From Hyphomicrobiales bacterium (GTDB lineage Bacteria > Pseudomonadota > Alphaproteobacteria > Rhizobiales > Xanthobacteraceae), in assembly GCA_021732625.1 (NCBI GenBank), contig JAKFUP010000083.1:1-32341 (forward strand): a stretch of 32,341 nt of DNA. Reading direction: 5' to 3'. The number at the start of each line of letters is the position of its first letter. Position 1 is the stretch's first letter. This document shows positions 7,073 to 16,107 of this stretch, piece by piece. The position numbers and the translations under genes were made by a program. The notes beneath the pieces are model-generated. The model was given only the letters and a program-made list of their open reading frames with translations. It was not told the DNA's origin and made no database searches.

Positions 7073-8506
7073 ATGAGCAACGCCACTGCAAAGAAAGCCG
7101 ACTTCTCCGACTACATCGTCGCCGACATGGGCCTTGCACCATTCGGCCGCAAGGAACTCTCGCTCGCCGAAACCGAGATGCCGGGCCTGATGGCGACGCG
7201 CGAGGAATACGGTCCGAAGCAGCCGCTGAAGGGCGCGCGCATCGCCGGCTCGCTGCACATGACGATTCAGACCGGCGTGCTGATCGAGACGCTGAAAGTT
7301 CTCGGCGCCGACATTCGCTGGGTCTCGTGCAACATCTATTCGACGCAGGATCACGCCGCTGCCGCGATCGCAGCCGCAGGCATTCCGGTGTTCGCGGTGA
7401 AGGGCGAATCGCTGATCGAGTATTGGGACTACACCGCCAAGCTGTTCGACTGGCACGGCGGGGGTCATCCGAACATGATCCTCGACGATGGTGGCGACGC
7501 CACGATGTACGTTCATCTCGGCTTGCGTGCGGAGAACGGCGACACGGCGTTTCTCGACAAGCCGCAGTCCGAGGAAGAAGAAGTGTTCTTCGCGCTGCTC
7601 AAGAAGCAGCTCAAGGAAAAACCGAAGGGTTACTTCAAGGCCATTGCCGATAGCATCAAGGGTGTGTCGGAAGAAACCACCACGGGCGTGCATCGCCTTT
7701 ACGACATGCAGAAGGCTGGCACGCTGCTGTGGCCTGCGATCAACGTCAACGATTCGGTCACCAAGTCAAAGTTCGACAATCTCTATGGCTGCCGTGAATC
7801 GCTGGTGGACGGCATCCGCCGCGGTACCGACGTGATGATGTCAGGCAAGACGGCGATGGTCGCGGGCTTTGGCGACGTCGGTAAGGGCTCAGCGGCGTCG
7901 CTGCGTCAGGCCGGTTGCCGCGTGATGGTATCGGAAGTCGATCCGATCTGCGCGCTTCAGGCGGCGATGGAAGGCTACGAAGTCGTGACGATGGAAGACG
8001 CGGCACCCCGCGCCGACATCTTCGTCACCGCCACCGGCAACAAGGACATCATCACCATCGAGCACATGCGCGCGATGAAGGATCGCGCCATTGTTTGCAA
8101 CATTGGCCACTTCGACAATGAAATTCAGGTCGCGACCCTGAAGAACATGAAGTGGGACAACATCAAGCCGCAGGTGGACGAAATCACATTCCCCGACGGC
8201 AAGCGCATGATCCTCTTGTCCGAAGGCCGCCTCGTGAACCTCGGCAATGCGATGGGTCATCCATCGTTCGTGATGTCGGCGTCGTTCACCAACCAGACGC
8301 TGGCGCAGATCGAGTTGTGGGCGAACAACAAGGACGGCAAGTACAAGAAGGAAGTGTACGTGCTGCCGAAGGCGCTCGACGAGAAGGTAGCGATGCTTCA
8401 CCTGGCCAAGATCGGCGTGACGTTGACCAAGCTGCGCAAGGATCAGGCCGACTACATCGGCGTCAAGGAAACCGGCCCGTTCAAGTCGGATCATTACCGC
8501 TACTGA
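7073..8506 (+). CDS. ahcY: Adenosylhomocysteinase (SAH hydrolase)
   Basis: Reversibly cleaves S-adenosylhomocysteine to adenosine and homocysteine, removing the product that inhibits methyltransferases. The 477 residues are typical for the bacterial form, which carries an insert of about 40 residues. Visible landmarks are the substrate domain ([30 protein letters not shown]), the NAD-binding loop [10 protein letters not shown] near residue 265, the [11 protein letters not shown] stretch, and the C-terminal Lys/Tyr tail ending HYRY that reaches into the NAD site of the neighbouring subunit. The ATG at 7073 follows AAGGA with good spacing. It is downstream of metK on the same strand with a palindromic repeat between them, and a rho-independent terminator follows. 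Confidence 0.98.
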   Translation: MSNATAKKADFSDYIVADMGLAPFGRKELSLAETEMPGLMATREEYGPKQPLKGARIAGSLHMTIQTGVLIETLKVLGADIRWVSCNIYSTQDHAAAAIAAAGIPVFAVKGESLIEYWDYTAKLFDWHGGGHPNMILDDGGDATMYVHLGLRAENGDTAFLDKPQSEEEEVFFALLKKQLKEKPKGYFKAIADSIKGVSEETTTGVHRLYDMQKAGTLLWPAINVNDSVTKSKFDNLYGCRESLVDGIRRGTDVMMSGKTAMVAGFGDVGKGSAASLRQAGCRVMVSEVDPICALQAAMEGYEVVTMEDAAPRADIFVTATGNKDIITIEHMRAMKDRAIVCNIGHFDNEIQVATLKNMKWDNIKPQVDEITFPDGKRMILLSEGRLVNLGNAMGHPSFVMSASFTNQTLAQIELWANNKDGKYKKEVYVLPKALDEKVAMLHLAKIGVTLTKLRKDQADYIGVKETGPFKSDHYRY

Positions 8507-8546
8507 GCATGACCCCGAAAAACAAGCGATGATCGGCAAAACATGC

Positions 8547-8580
8547 AAAGCCCCGGAGCGATCCGGGGCTTTTGTTTTTA
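8547..8580 (+). terminator. Rho-independent terminator after ahcY
   Basis: AAAGCCCCGGA (8547-8557) pairs perfectly with TCCGGGGCTTT (8562-8572) around a GCGA tetraloop, followed by TGTTTTTA. It lies 40 bases after the ahcY stop. The A-rich left flank may let it also end transcription of the convergent TPR gene on the other strand. Confidence 0.92.
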
Positions 8581-8593
8581 ACATCGCCGCTTA

Positions 8594-9397
8594 CTACCGC
8601 GCTGGCGCGGCCGCCGTTGCTGGCGGTTTAGGCGGGCGCGGCGGCCGCGCGGGGCGGGGCTTCGCGGGCGTCGTTTCGAAGCCGAGCCGTTTCAATTCTG
8701 CAAGCGCCGAGTTGAATTCGATTGTGTCCCTTGTGCAGACCCCTGCCGCCATTCGCAGCGGGCGTTCAGCGGCGGCCTTGATATTTGCGATCACAAGAAA
8801 TTCGCCGACATGGAATTGCGCTTCGCAGCGATGCTCTTTCGTGACCGCTGCGCGCAGGGTGGCCGGAATGGTCTTCTTGCCGAGATAGAGTTCGAACAAG
8901 GCAAACGGCCAGTTGCCCGCCGCGCCAAGTGTGCGCGCATAGGTCTCGAGGTCGGCCGCTGCCGTTGCCACGCCGCTGCGCGAACCCGCCAGATACAGCA
9001 GCAGCATGGTGTAAGGATCTTTCTTCACGCTCGCCACCTGGGCGAAATCGCTGGCTGCGGCTGCAAAGTCGCCGCGATCGTAATATGCGACACCCCGGTT
9101 CTGCCGGGCGTTGATGAGCTTGGGATCGAGTTCTATCGCCTTGGTGTAATCGGCGAGTTCTTCATCTGGCTTGCCGGTGGCGGCATAGGCAATTCCACGA
9201 TTGAGATAAGCCCATGCCGCCTTGGCATCGCTGCCGATAATCTCGGAACATGCTTCGATCATGCGGGCGGGCTGGGTAGTCTCCCATTTGGCACATGCAT
9301 CATCAGGCTTGGTCTGTGCGAGTGCCGGCGCGAATGATGCCGATATGGCCAACAGGCAAGCCGCCGCCGCGCCGCCCGCCACTATCGTCGTTCGCAT
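8594..9397 (-). CDS. Exported tetratricopeptide-repeat protein
   Basis: Encodes 267 residues. The N-terminus is a clear Sec signal peptide (MRTTIVAGG, then a hydrophobic stretch to FAPALA|QT, cleavage near residue 27). Two TPR units are visible: AAWAYLNRGIAYAATGKPDEELADYTKAIELDP (about 60-92; consensus spacing LNRGIAYAATG...A) and KLINARQNRGVAYYDRG...FAQVA (about 93-125). The middle part has further helical, TPR-like character (LFELYLGKKTIPATLRAAV). The tail from about residue 243 is Pro/Ala/Arg/Lys-rich and probably disordered. TPRs bind other proteins, so a periplasmic scaffold role is likely, but no partner is indicated. It is convergent with ahcY across the terminator. Confidence 0.85.
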   Translation of the reverse strand: MRTTIVAGGAAAACLLAISASFAPALAQTKPDDACAKWETTQPARMIEACSEIIGSDAKAAWAYLNRGIAYAATGKPDEELADYTKAIELDPKLINARQNRGVAYYDRGDFAAAASDFAQVASVKKDPYTMLLLYLAGSRSGVATAAADLETYARTLGAAGNWPFALFELYLGKKTIPATLRAAVTKEHRCEAQFHVGEFLVIANIKAAAERPLRMAAGVCTRDTIEFNSALAELKRLGFETTPAKPRPARPPRPPKPPATAAAPAR

Positions 9398-9500
9398 TTC
9401 GTATCCCCGTTAGCCGGTCCGCCTCGGCGGGATTGTGTTGAAGGCGGCGCCGGATCGCAAGTGGAACCACGGGTGAAGGCGCGATGTTTGCGGCGAAAAT

Positions 9501-9821
9501 CTAGCAGGATGCGTAGAATCTACATGCGTAGGGGAAACGGCTGTAAATGGCCGTCAGCGGCGTGCCGTAATACGAGCGGTAATAGAAATCGCCGGACCGC
9601 CCGTAATAGCCGGGCACCCAGGGGGAATTGTTGACCCACGGTGCGATGTCGTCCGCGTAACGATCTTTGTGCTGGACCGCCACGCGGCCCGGGCGCGGCT
9701 CTGAAAATATCTCACCCAGACTTGTGCGTGGCGGAAGGTCGGCGGCGCGTACAGCCGGCGCGCTCACGGCGAGTGTGAGTACGGTGAAGCTAAGGATGTG
9801 CAGCGCGTGTCTTGGCAACAT
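9501..9821 (-). CDS. Small exported Tyr-rich protein of unknown function
   Basis: Encodes 106 residues from the ATG at 9821, or 115 from one at 9848. I prefer 9821 because it gives a standard signal peptide (MLPRHALHILSFTVLTLAVSAPAVRA|AD) without the acidic residues of the longer form; neither start has a strong ribosome-binding site. The mature part of about 80 residues has a Pro/Asp/Trp-containing half (IAPWVNNSPWVPGYYG) and a C-terminus rich in Tyr, Arg and Phe (FYYRSYYGTPLTAIYSRFPY) with two Cys among the last seven residues. No family is recognised. A periplasmic or outer-surface location is likely. It lies between the TPR gene and the amidase gene and diverges from the latter. Confidence 0.65.
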   Translation of the reverse strand: MLPRHALHILSFTVLTLAVSAPAVRAADLPPRTSLGEIFSEPRPGRVAVQHKDRYADDIAPWVNNSPWVPGYYGRSGDFYYRSYYGTPLTAIYSRFPYACRFYASC

Positions 9822-9991
9822 GGCCGGTTCCGATGATTCGAAGAGCATAGCGGACGAGGCTTAGGAATGGTTAACGCGGGGGTGTCGGAGTATCCGCGAA
9901 AGTGCGGGAAACTTCATTGCAGGCCGCATTGCGTTCGTCGTCCGGAAAATCCATTGTCCCTGCTGTCCCGCCCCCAGAGCACGATCACGAA

Positions 9992-11284
9992 ATGAAAACC
10001 TCCCGCGACCGCCTCGAAGATACGCTTGCCCGCATCGCCGATCCGAACGGCGAGGGCGCGCGCGCGGTTCTTACCGTCTACGCCGATGAAGCGCGCCGGG
10101 CTGCAGACGCGGCCGATGCACGGACGAAAGCAGGGCAGACGCTCGGGCCGATGGATGGCGTTGTCATCACCATCAAGGACCTGTTCGACATCACGGGCGA
10201 AGTGACGCGCGCAGGCTCGAAAGTACTGGCGGCGCGAGGCAAGCCTGCGAAGGACGATGCGCCGGTGATCAAGCGGCTGCGCGACGCCGGTGCTGTCATC
10301 GCGGCGAAGACCAACATGGTCGAGTTTGCGTTTTCTGGCGTCGGGCTCAATCCGCATTTTGGCACGCCGGGCAATCCCGCGGATCGTTCGCGCGTGCCGG
10401 GCGGCTCGACCTCTGGTGGCGCGGTTGCCGTCGCCGATGGCATGGGTGCCATCACCATCGGCACCGATACCGGCGGCTCGACCCGCGTACCGGCGGCGCT
10501 ATGCGGAATCGTCGGCTTCAAGCCGACGCAAAAGCGGATTTCGCGCGACGGTGCCTATCCGTTGTCGTTCTCGCTGGATTCCATCGGGCCGATGGCAAAG
10601 AGCGTTGCCGAATGCGCGCTGGCGGATGCCATCATGGCCGGCGAGGCGAGCGATTTTGCGCCAATGGGATTGAGTGGCGTGCGTGCCGGAATGATGCAGG
10701 GCCTGCCGCTGGAGGCCATCGACGCCACTGTGTCGGTGGCGTTTGCATCGGCGCTGGCGAAGCTATCGGGTGCGTGGAAATCGGCCGCCGACGTCACGCC
10801 GGAAGCGATATCGATCATGCAGGGCGTGAACGAACGCGGCGGGCTTGCGCCGCCGGAGGCCTACGCAATTCATCGAGAGCTTTTGACTGCGCAGGGCGAT
10901 GGCGTCGATCCGTTTGTGCGTCAGCGCATCATGCGCGCTGCGGCGACGACAATGCCGGACTACGTCATGCTTGTTGAGGACAGAAAGCGAGGCATCGCGC
11001 AGATGGATGCGCTGTTCGATCGCTTCGATGTGCTGGTGTTGCCGACGACACCGATCGTTGCGCCTACCAAGGCTGAGGTCGTGGCTCTCGACGAGTTCGG
11101 CAAGCGCAACGTACTCTTGTTGCGCAACACTTCGATCGGTAATTTCTTCGATCTGTGCGCAGTATCGCTGCCGATCAATCTCGGCAACGCGTTGCCGTGC
11201 GGATTGATGCTGTTCGGCCGTCATGGCAGCGACCGTAAGCTGCTCGCGATCGCGGCCGGAGTGGAGAGGGCGCTCGCGAATTGA
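9992..11284 (+). CDS. Amidase-signature family hydrolase
   Basis: Encodes 430 residues from the ATG at 9992 (MKTSRDRLEDTLARIAD). The amidase signature is intact: the catalytic Lys in GVVITIKDLFD (near residue 58), the cis-Ser in PGGSTSGGAVAVADG (near 135) and the nucleophilic Ser in DTGGSTRVPAALCGIVGFKPT (near 158). The enzyme therefore hydrolyses an amide bond. It resembles GatA-like single amidases, but no gatB or gatC is next to it, so it is probably a small-molecule amidase of unknown substrate. An in-frame extension to 9902 exists and looks non-conserved; no strong ribosome-binding site marks either start. Its stop abuts, with no spacer, the stop of the convergent FAH-family gene. Confidence 0.9.
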   Translation: MKTSRDRLEDTLARIADPNGEGARAVLTVYADEARRAADAADARTKAGQTLGPMDGVVITIKDLFDITGEVTRAGSKVLAARGKPAKDDAPVIKRLRDAGAVIAAKTNMVEFAFSGVGLNPHFGTPGNPADRSRVPGGSTSGGAVAVADGMGAITIGTDTGGSTRVPAALCGIVGFKPTQKRISRDGAYPLSFSLDSIGPMAKSVAECALADAIMAGEASDFAPMGLSGVRAGMMQGLPLEAIDATVSVAFASALAKLSGAWKSAADVTPEAISIMQGVNERGGLAPPEAYAIHRELLTAQGDGVDPFVRQRIMRAAATTMPDYVMLVEDRKRGIAQMDALFDRFDVLVLPTTPIVAPTKAEVVALDEFGKRNVLLLRNTSIGNFFDLCAVSLPINLGNALPCGLMLFGRHGSDRKLLAIAAGVERALAN

Positions 11285-11992
11285 TTATGCGATCGGATTG
11301 CCGATGCTGAACGCCAGCGTGCCGACGCCATCGATGCCGCAGTCGATCTTGTCGCCGGGTTGAAGGGCTGCGACGCCAGCCGGCGTTCCGGTCAGGATGA
11401 TGTCGCCGGCCCCGAGCGACACCTGCAACGACAGCTTGCCGATGATCTCCGGCACATTCCAGATCATCTCGGACAGGTCGCCCTTCTGCCGTTCGGTGCC
11501 GTTGACCGAGAGCCAGATTTTGCCCTTCGCCGGATGACCGATTTCGGATGCGGGGCGCAGCGCACCGCACGGCGCGCCCATGTCGAACGACTTGCCGATC
11601 TCCCAGGGCTGCTCTTTCTTGCGCGATGCCATCTGCAGGTCACGCCGCGTGAGGTCGACGCCGACGCCGTAACCGTAGACGCAATCCAGCGCCTTCTGCG
11701 GATCGATGTTGAAGCCGCCGCTCTTTAGCGCCACCACCATCTCGACCTCGTGCTGGAAATCCTTGGTCAGTTGCGGATACGGCACCGTGACGCCAGCTTG
11801 GGCAACCATGTCAGCATGCTTGGCGAAGAAAAATGGCGGCTGGCGTTCGTCGTTGCCGAGTTCGCGGATATGCTCGAGATAGTTACGCCCGACGCACCAC
11901 ACGCGGCGCACCGGAAACGGCTTGTCGGATCCGGCAACGGCGATGACAGGCTGCGGCAGTGCCGGAATCGCGAACGAACTGGAGGCGGTCAT
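11285..11992 (-). CDS. Fumarylacetoacetate hydrolase family protein (fumarylpyruvate hydrolase/acylpyruvase-like)
   Basis: Encodes 235 residues from the ATG at 11992 (MTASSSFAIPALPQPVI). The stretch VWCVGRNYLEHIRELGNDE, then PFFFAKHADMV, HEVEMVVALK and YGVGVDLTRRDLQ, followed by PWEIGKSFD and DIILTGTPAGV, is the single-domain FAH fold with its acidic metal ligands. Its closest remembered pattern is fumarylpyruvate hydrolase of gentisate degradation, which splits the C-C bond of a beta-diketo acid, but no gentisate or maleylpyruvate gene is present. Related acylpyruvases or oxaloacetate decarboxylases are equally possible. A longer open frame to 12235 runs into the exporter gene and is rejected. 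The next gene upstream on this strand starts its coding region 38 bases away, so the two could form one transcript. Confidence 0.87.
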   Translation of the reverse strand: MTASSSFAIPALPQPVIAVAGSDKPFPVRRVWCVGRNYLEHIRELGNDERQPPFFFAKHADMVAQAGVTVPYPQLTKDFQHEVEMVVALKSGGFNIDPQKALDCVYGYGVGVDLTRRDLQMASRKKEQPWEIGKSFDMGAPCGALRPASEIGHPAKGKIWLSVNGTERQKGDLSEMIWNVPEIIGKLSLQVSLGAGDIILTGTPAGVAALQPGDKIDCGIDGVGTLAFSIGNPIA

Positions 11993-12030
11993 GGGTTGCT
12001 CTTTGCTTGAGTGCGGAGGGAGGCTGAAAA

Positions 12031-13830
12031 TTAAGCCGAAGCGATCGCCGGCGCCAGCGGGCTGGTGTTTTGATGCTGAAGACGGAAAAAAGTAGCGTAG
12101 CGGCCATTTTTGCGCAGCAGGTCGTCGTGGCTGCCCTGTTCGACGATCTCGCCACCCTCGACAACCAGAATCGCATCCGAGTGCATGATCGTGTGCAGCC
12201 GATGGGCGATCACGATGGTCGTCCGGTTGGCGCACAGATGTGCAAAGGCCTGCTGGACAAGGTTCTCGGATTCGGAATCGAGTGCCGCTGTGGCTTCATC
12301 GAGCAGAATCAGTGGCGCGTTGCGCACCAGCGCGCGAGCGATGGCAACGCGCTGGCGTTGGCCGCCGGATAGCTGCGCACCATGTTCGCCGACCGGCGTA
12401 TCGTAACCAAGTGGAAAACTCATGATGAAGTCGTGAGCATAAGCCGCCTTGGCCGCACTGATGATTTCGTCTTCGGTCGCGCCGTCCTTGCCGAATGCGA
12501 TATTCTCGCGGATGTTGCCGCGGAACATGAAAATATCCTGACCCACATACGAGATTTGATCGCGGAGAGATCGTCTGGATGTCTCACTGAGATTCTGGCC
12601 ATCGATAGAAATGACTCCGCTTTGCGGATCGTAAAATCGCAGCAGCATCGCCAGTATGGTCGATTTTCCTCCGCCTGACGGTCCAACCAGGGCCGTGACC
12701 TTTCCCGGCATCGCAACGAAGCTCATGCCGTTGAGAACAGGTTCGTTGGCGCGATAAGCGAAGCCGACATCGCGGAATTCAATGCGCACGTCGTTCAGCT
12801 GCAACGCCGGCTTGAAGCTGTCGTCAGGCTCGCTCGCGGGGCTGTCCACGATGTCGAGGAGCATTCGCGCGCCGACCATGCTGGCATTCAGTTCGACGTT
12901 CAGGCGAGCAAGACGCTTTGCGGGTTCGTAAGCCAGCAAGAATGCGGTCAGGAAAGAGAAGAACTGGCCCGGCGCGGCATTTTGTTTGATGACGAGGTAT
13001 CCGCCATAAACCAGCGACGCAGCGATTGCCACGCCTCCCAGTGCCTCCATCAGAGGGCTGGACCGGCTCATCACCTGCGTCATCTTGTTCGACATCGCTT
13101 CTACTGTCGCGATGCTGGCGTTCATCCGTCGCTGCATCTCGCTCTCCAGCGTGAATGCCTTGACGGTTCGGATTCCCTGTAATGCTTCCTGCATTGCCTC
13201 CAGGATGAAGGCCGAACTTCCAAATTGCCGGTTAGCGATTTCGCGGATTCGTTTGACCAGCTTTTGGATAATAAAAACCGCGGGAGGCGCGATGAGAAGG
13301 CCGAACAGCGACATGAAAGGATCTTGCCAGACCATCACCGAGATCAGGGAAATCAGGGTCAGCAAATCCCGCCCAAGCGCATTGACGCAAAGACCTAAAA
13401 CCTGCGCGACGGCCGCGGCTCCGCCGGTCAGCCGTTGTAGAAATTCGGAAGAGTGCCGGTTGGAAAAATAACCAAGGCTTTCGGTCATCAGTTTTGCGAA
13501 CAGGCGCCGCTGATTGTTGGCAATGATCGCGTTGCTAATTCTGGAAAGAATCACCGTGCTGATATACGTCGCCGCGCCTTTGGCGATAAAAAGAAACATT
13601 GTCACCGCAGCAAGCACAAGGATCGCGTTGAAATCCCGATCGATGTACGCCTTGTTGATGACCTGACCGAGCAGGTATGCAGTTGCTGCAGTCGCGCCTG
13701 CGGAAACGCCGAGCAACGCAAACGACAGGAGATAGCTCCGCCAGTATTGCGATCCTTGTTCCGTGACAAGCCGGCGAATAAGCGCAAGCGCGCCATTCGG
13801 GGCCTGTAGACTGAAAGAAAATCTGGCCAT
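12031..13830 (-). CDS. MsbA-like ABC exporter, fused membrane and ATPase domains
   Basis: Encodes 599 residues, the size of a half-transporter that works as a homodimer. Residues about 25-320 form the six-helix membrane domain (for example WRSYLLSFALLGVSAGATAA and LGGVAIAASLVYGGYLVI), and about 345-590 the ATPase. Walker A is GPSGGGKST near residue 381, the signature is LSGGQRQRVAIARAL near 487, Walker B is LILLDEATAALD near 505, and the switch His is in VIAHRLHTI. The domain order and the LPS-gene setting suggest export of a lipid or lipid-linked glycan, most simply lipid A-core as for MsbA; substrate assignment is inference. An ATG preceded by AGGA is used. The FAH-family gene follows closely on the same strand. 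Confidence 0.9.
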   Translation of the reverse strand: MARFSFSLQAPNGALALIRRLVTEQGSQYWRSYLLSFALLGVSAGATAATAYLLGQVINKAYIDRDFNAILVLAAVTMFLFIAKGAATYISTVILSRISNAIIANNQRRLFAKLMTESLGYFSNRHSSEFLQRLTGGAAAVAQVLGLCVNALGRDLLTLISLISVMVWQDPFMSLFGLLIAPPAVFIIQKLVKRIREIANRQFGSSAFILEAMQEALQGIRTVKAFTLESEMQRRMNASIATVEAMSNKMTQVMSRSSPLMEALGGVAIAASLVYGGYLVIKQNAAPGQFFSFLTAFLLAYEPAKRLARLNVELNASMVGARMLLDIVDSPASEPDDSFKPALQLNDVRIEFRDVGFAYRANEPVLNGMSFVAMPGKVTALVGPSGGGKSTILAMLLRFYDPQSGVISIDGQNLSETSRRSLRDQISYVGQDIFMFRGNIRENIAFGKDGATEDEIISAAKAAYAHDFIMSFPLGYDTPVGEHGAQLSGGQRQRVAIARALVRNAPLILLDEATAALDSESENLVQQAFAHLCANRTTIVIAHRLHTIMHSDAILVVEGGEIVEQGSHDDLLRKNGRYATFFRLQHQNTSPLAPAIASA

Positions 13831-13944
13831 TGCATCCTGCGGTGCAAACCGAATTCTGGTCTGACCTTATATACGCGGTTTGGCCTGTTTGCCCGCCTCA
13901 GTACTGATTTTCAAGTCAATTTCGGCCCGGTCTGGAACCTTTGT

Positions 13945-14958
13945 TCACGCCGGGACGGCTTGTTGGCGGCTGGTCTCGCGGTCGTGGAGGAGCTTTTCTT
14001 CCCATGCCAGCGCGTGGGTCACGATGGCGTCCAGATTGTCGAAGCGCGGCGTCCAGTCGAGCGTGCCGCGAATCCGCGAAGTGTCGGCGATCATGGTCAT
14101 GATGTCGCCCGGACGCCGGTCGGCAAACTGGATCGCGAAGTTCCGGCCCGATACGCGGCGCACGGCTTCGATCACCTCAATGACCGAATAGCCGCGGCCG
14201 TAGCCGCAGTTCAGCGTTGCCGATTGACCGCCGCTGCGCAAATACGCCAACGCCGAGCGATGCGCTTCAGCCAGATCGCTGACGTGGATGAAATCGCGGA
14301 TGCAGCTTCCATCCGGCGTCGGATAGTCGGTGCCGAAAACGTCGATCTTGGCGCGTTGGCCGGTGGCCGCCTCGACCGCAATTTTCAGAAGATGCGTTGC
14401 GCCGACGGTTGCAAGGCCGATGCGGCAATCGGGATCGGCGCCCGCGACGTTGAAATAGCGCAACGCGACGAATTTCAATCCGTGAGCGGCGGCGACGTCA
14501 TGCAGCATGATCTCGGTCATCAGTTTCGACGAACCGTAGGGCGAGGTCGGCCGCGTCGGAGCTTCTTCCGGCACCGGCGTGCGTTCGGGATTGCCGTAGA
14601 CAGCTGCGGTCGATGAAAAGATGAATCGATTGACGTTCTGCCGCACGGCGACGCTGAGCAGATTGCGGGTCGTCATGGTGTTGTTGCGATAGTAGCCGAG
14701 CGGATCACGGAGCGAATCCGGCACCACGATCGAACCGGCGAAATGGATGATGGCATCGACGCCGTGGGAGGCGATGACGCCTTCGACAAGATTTTCGTCC
14801 GCGGCATCGCCGATGAACAGCGGAACGCTTTCGGGGAGAAAAGCAGAGAAGCCCGTGCTCAGATTGTCGATCACCACGACGCTTTCACCTGCATCGGCAA
14901 GTGCACGCACGGTATGACTTCCGATGTAGCCAGCGCCGCCGGTGACGAGGACAGTCAT
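13945..14958 (-). CDS. galE: UDP-glucose 4-epimerase
   Basis: Interconverts UDP-glucose and UDP-galactose for LPS and exopolysaccharide synthesis. The 337 residues match GalE length. The NAD-binding TGGAGYIGSHT loop is at residues 6-16, SSTAAVYG lies near 125, and the catalytic YxxxK is Tyr141-Lys145 (SPYGSSK). The later RYFNVAGADPD and GYGRGYSVIEVI segments are typical of GalE rather than of GDP- or dTDP-sugar dehydratases. The ATG at 14958 is favoured over a GTG at 14967 because the GGAG sequence is 8 bases before the former and almost touches the latter. It diverges from waaC across about 200 bases. Confidence 0.95.
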   Translation of the reverse strand: MTVLVTGGAGYIGSHTVRALADAGESVVVIDNLSTGFSAFLPESVPLFIGDAADENLVEGVIASHGVDAIIHFAGSIVVPDSLRDPLGYYRNNTMTTRNLLSVAVRQNVNRFIFSSTAAVYGNPERTPVPEEAPTRPTSPYGSSKLMTEIMLHDVAAAHGLKFVALRYFNVAGADPDCRIGLATVGATHLLKIAVEAATGQRAKIDVFGTDYPTPDGSCIRDFIHVSDLAEAHRSALAYLRSGGQSATLNCGYGRGYSVIEVIEAVRRVSGRNFAIQFADRRPGDIMTMIADTSRIRGTLDWTPRFDNLDAIVTHALAWEEKLLHDRETSRQQAVPA

Positions 14959-15162
14959 GATGAGCACTCCAGAAAGCTAACGGCTGTTAACGCTGCGCTT
15001 CATAGTCCAGCGTCGAAATCGGCTCCACGGTGTCGTCAAAGAATGGAATTGAGGTATAAGCCAGTCCGCCGGGACGGGATTTACGGGCTTTTGCGCCGGG
15101 AATCCGTCGTATGGTTGCCAAATCCTGACTTCCGATCCTGCCGTTTTCAGCCTGTGGTGCCG

Positions 15163-16107
15163 ATGAGGGACATACTTTTCGTCAAGACCTCCTCGCTCGG
15201 CGACGTGGTGCACCACATGCCGGCCGTCACCGACGCTGCGCGTCATTTCCCCGGTCGCAAACTGGCCTGGATCGTCGAGGAGGATTTTGCGCCGCTGGCG
15301 CGGCTTCATCCGGACATCGGTGACGTGATTCCGGTTTCGACCCGGCGTTGGCGCTCGGCGCCGTTCGCGCCATCGACGTGGAGCGAGATCGGCGCGTTTC
15401 GCGCGGCGCTGCGTGGGCGTGACGATGCGACAGTTATCGACACCCAGGGCCTCATTCGGTCCGCGCTGATTGTCCGCAGCACCAAGGGGGAGAAACACGG
15501 TTACGACCGGAAAAGTATTCGCGAGCCTCTGGCGTCCAGCGTCTATGACGTGACGCATACGGTTTTGCGAGAGCTCCATGCGGTCGCGCGCAATCGTGTG
15601 CTGACGGCGCTCGCGCTTGGCTATCAACTCGATGACGCGATCGATTACGGTTTGCCGCGTGCGCAGCCCGCAGGTATCGCGCCTTACGCCATCCTCCAGC
15701 ACGGCACATCGCGCGCCGACAAGGAGTGGCGCGAGGTGGACTGGATCGGGCTTGGGCAGTGGCTGTCAAAGCGCGGACTGGAAGTGGTCTTGCCATGGGG
15801 AACGCAGGCCGAGCGGGTGCGAAGCGAACGCCTGGCAGGCGCGATCAAGGGCAGCCGCATTCTGCAGCGCCAGCCGCTCGACATCACCGCGCAAACATTT
15901 GCCGGTGCATCGCTCGTCGTCGGCGTCGATACCGGATTGCTGCACCTCGCCGCCGCTTATCGCGTGCCGTTGCTCGCGATTTTCATCGCAACCGATCCGG
16001 GGCTGACTGGCCCCGTCGGGTCGGGACCGATCAAGGTTCTTGACGCCAGGCTGCAATATCTGTCGTTCATGCGCGCTATCGAGGCGGCCGAGGCGCTATT
16101 GGATTAA
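15163..16107 (+). CDS. waaC: ADP-heptose:LPS heptosyltransferase I (WaaC)
   Basis: Adds the first L-glycero-D-manno-heptose to Kdo of the inner LPS core on the cytoplasmic face of the inner membrane. The 314 residues are close to E. coli WaaC. It is a GT-B glycosyltransferase of family 9: the N-terminal domain starts [20 protein letters not shown], where Ser/Leu/Gly/Asp are the hallmark, with the early acidic [10 protein letters not shown], and the C-terminal domain contains the [18 protein letters not shown] nucleotide-sugar motif. The ATG at 15163 gives the family-standard start; the much longer frame from 14743 runs antisense through galE. The stop overlaps that of convergent gmhB by 4 bases (TTAA). 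Confidence 0.92.
   Translation: MRDILFVKTSSLGDVVHHMPAVTDAARHFPGRKLAWIVEEDFAPLARLHPDIGDVIPVSTRRWRSAPFAPSTWSEIGAFRAALRGRDDATVIDTQGLIRSALIVRSTKGEKHGYDRKSIREPLASSVYDVTHTVLRELHAVARNRVLTALALGYQLDDAIDYGLPRAQPAGIAPYAILQHGTSRADKEWREVDWIGLGQWLSKRGLEVVLPWGTQAERVRSERLAGAIKGSRILQRQPLDITAQTFAGASLVVGVDTGLLHLAAAYRVPLLAIFIATDPGLTGPVGSGPIKVLDARLQYLSFMRAIEAAEALLD

Noticed and set aside
11993-12235. Longer N-terminus for the FAH-family gene reaching into the exporter gene
   Set aside because: The extension overlaps the conserved end of the ABC exporter and lacks family sequence; the ATG at 11992 gives the usual protein start.
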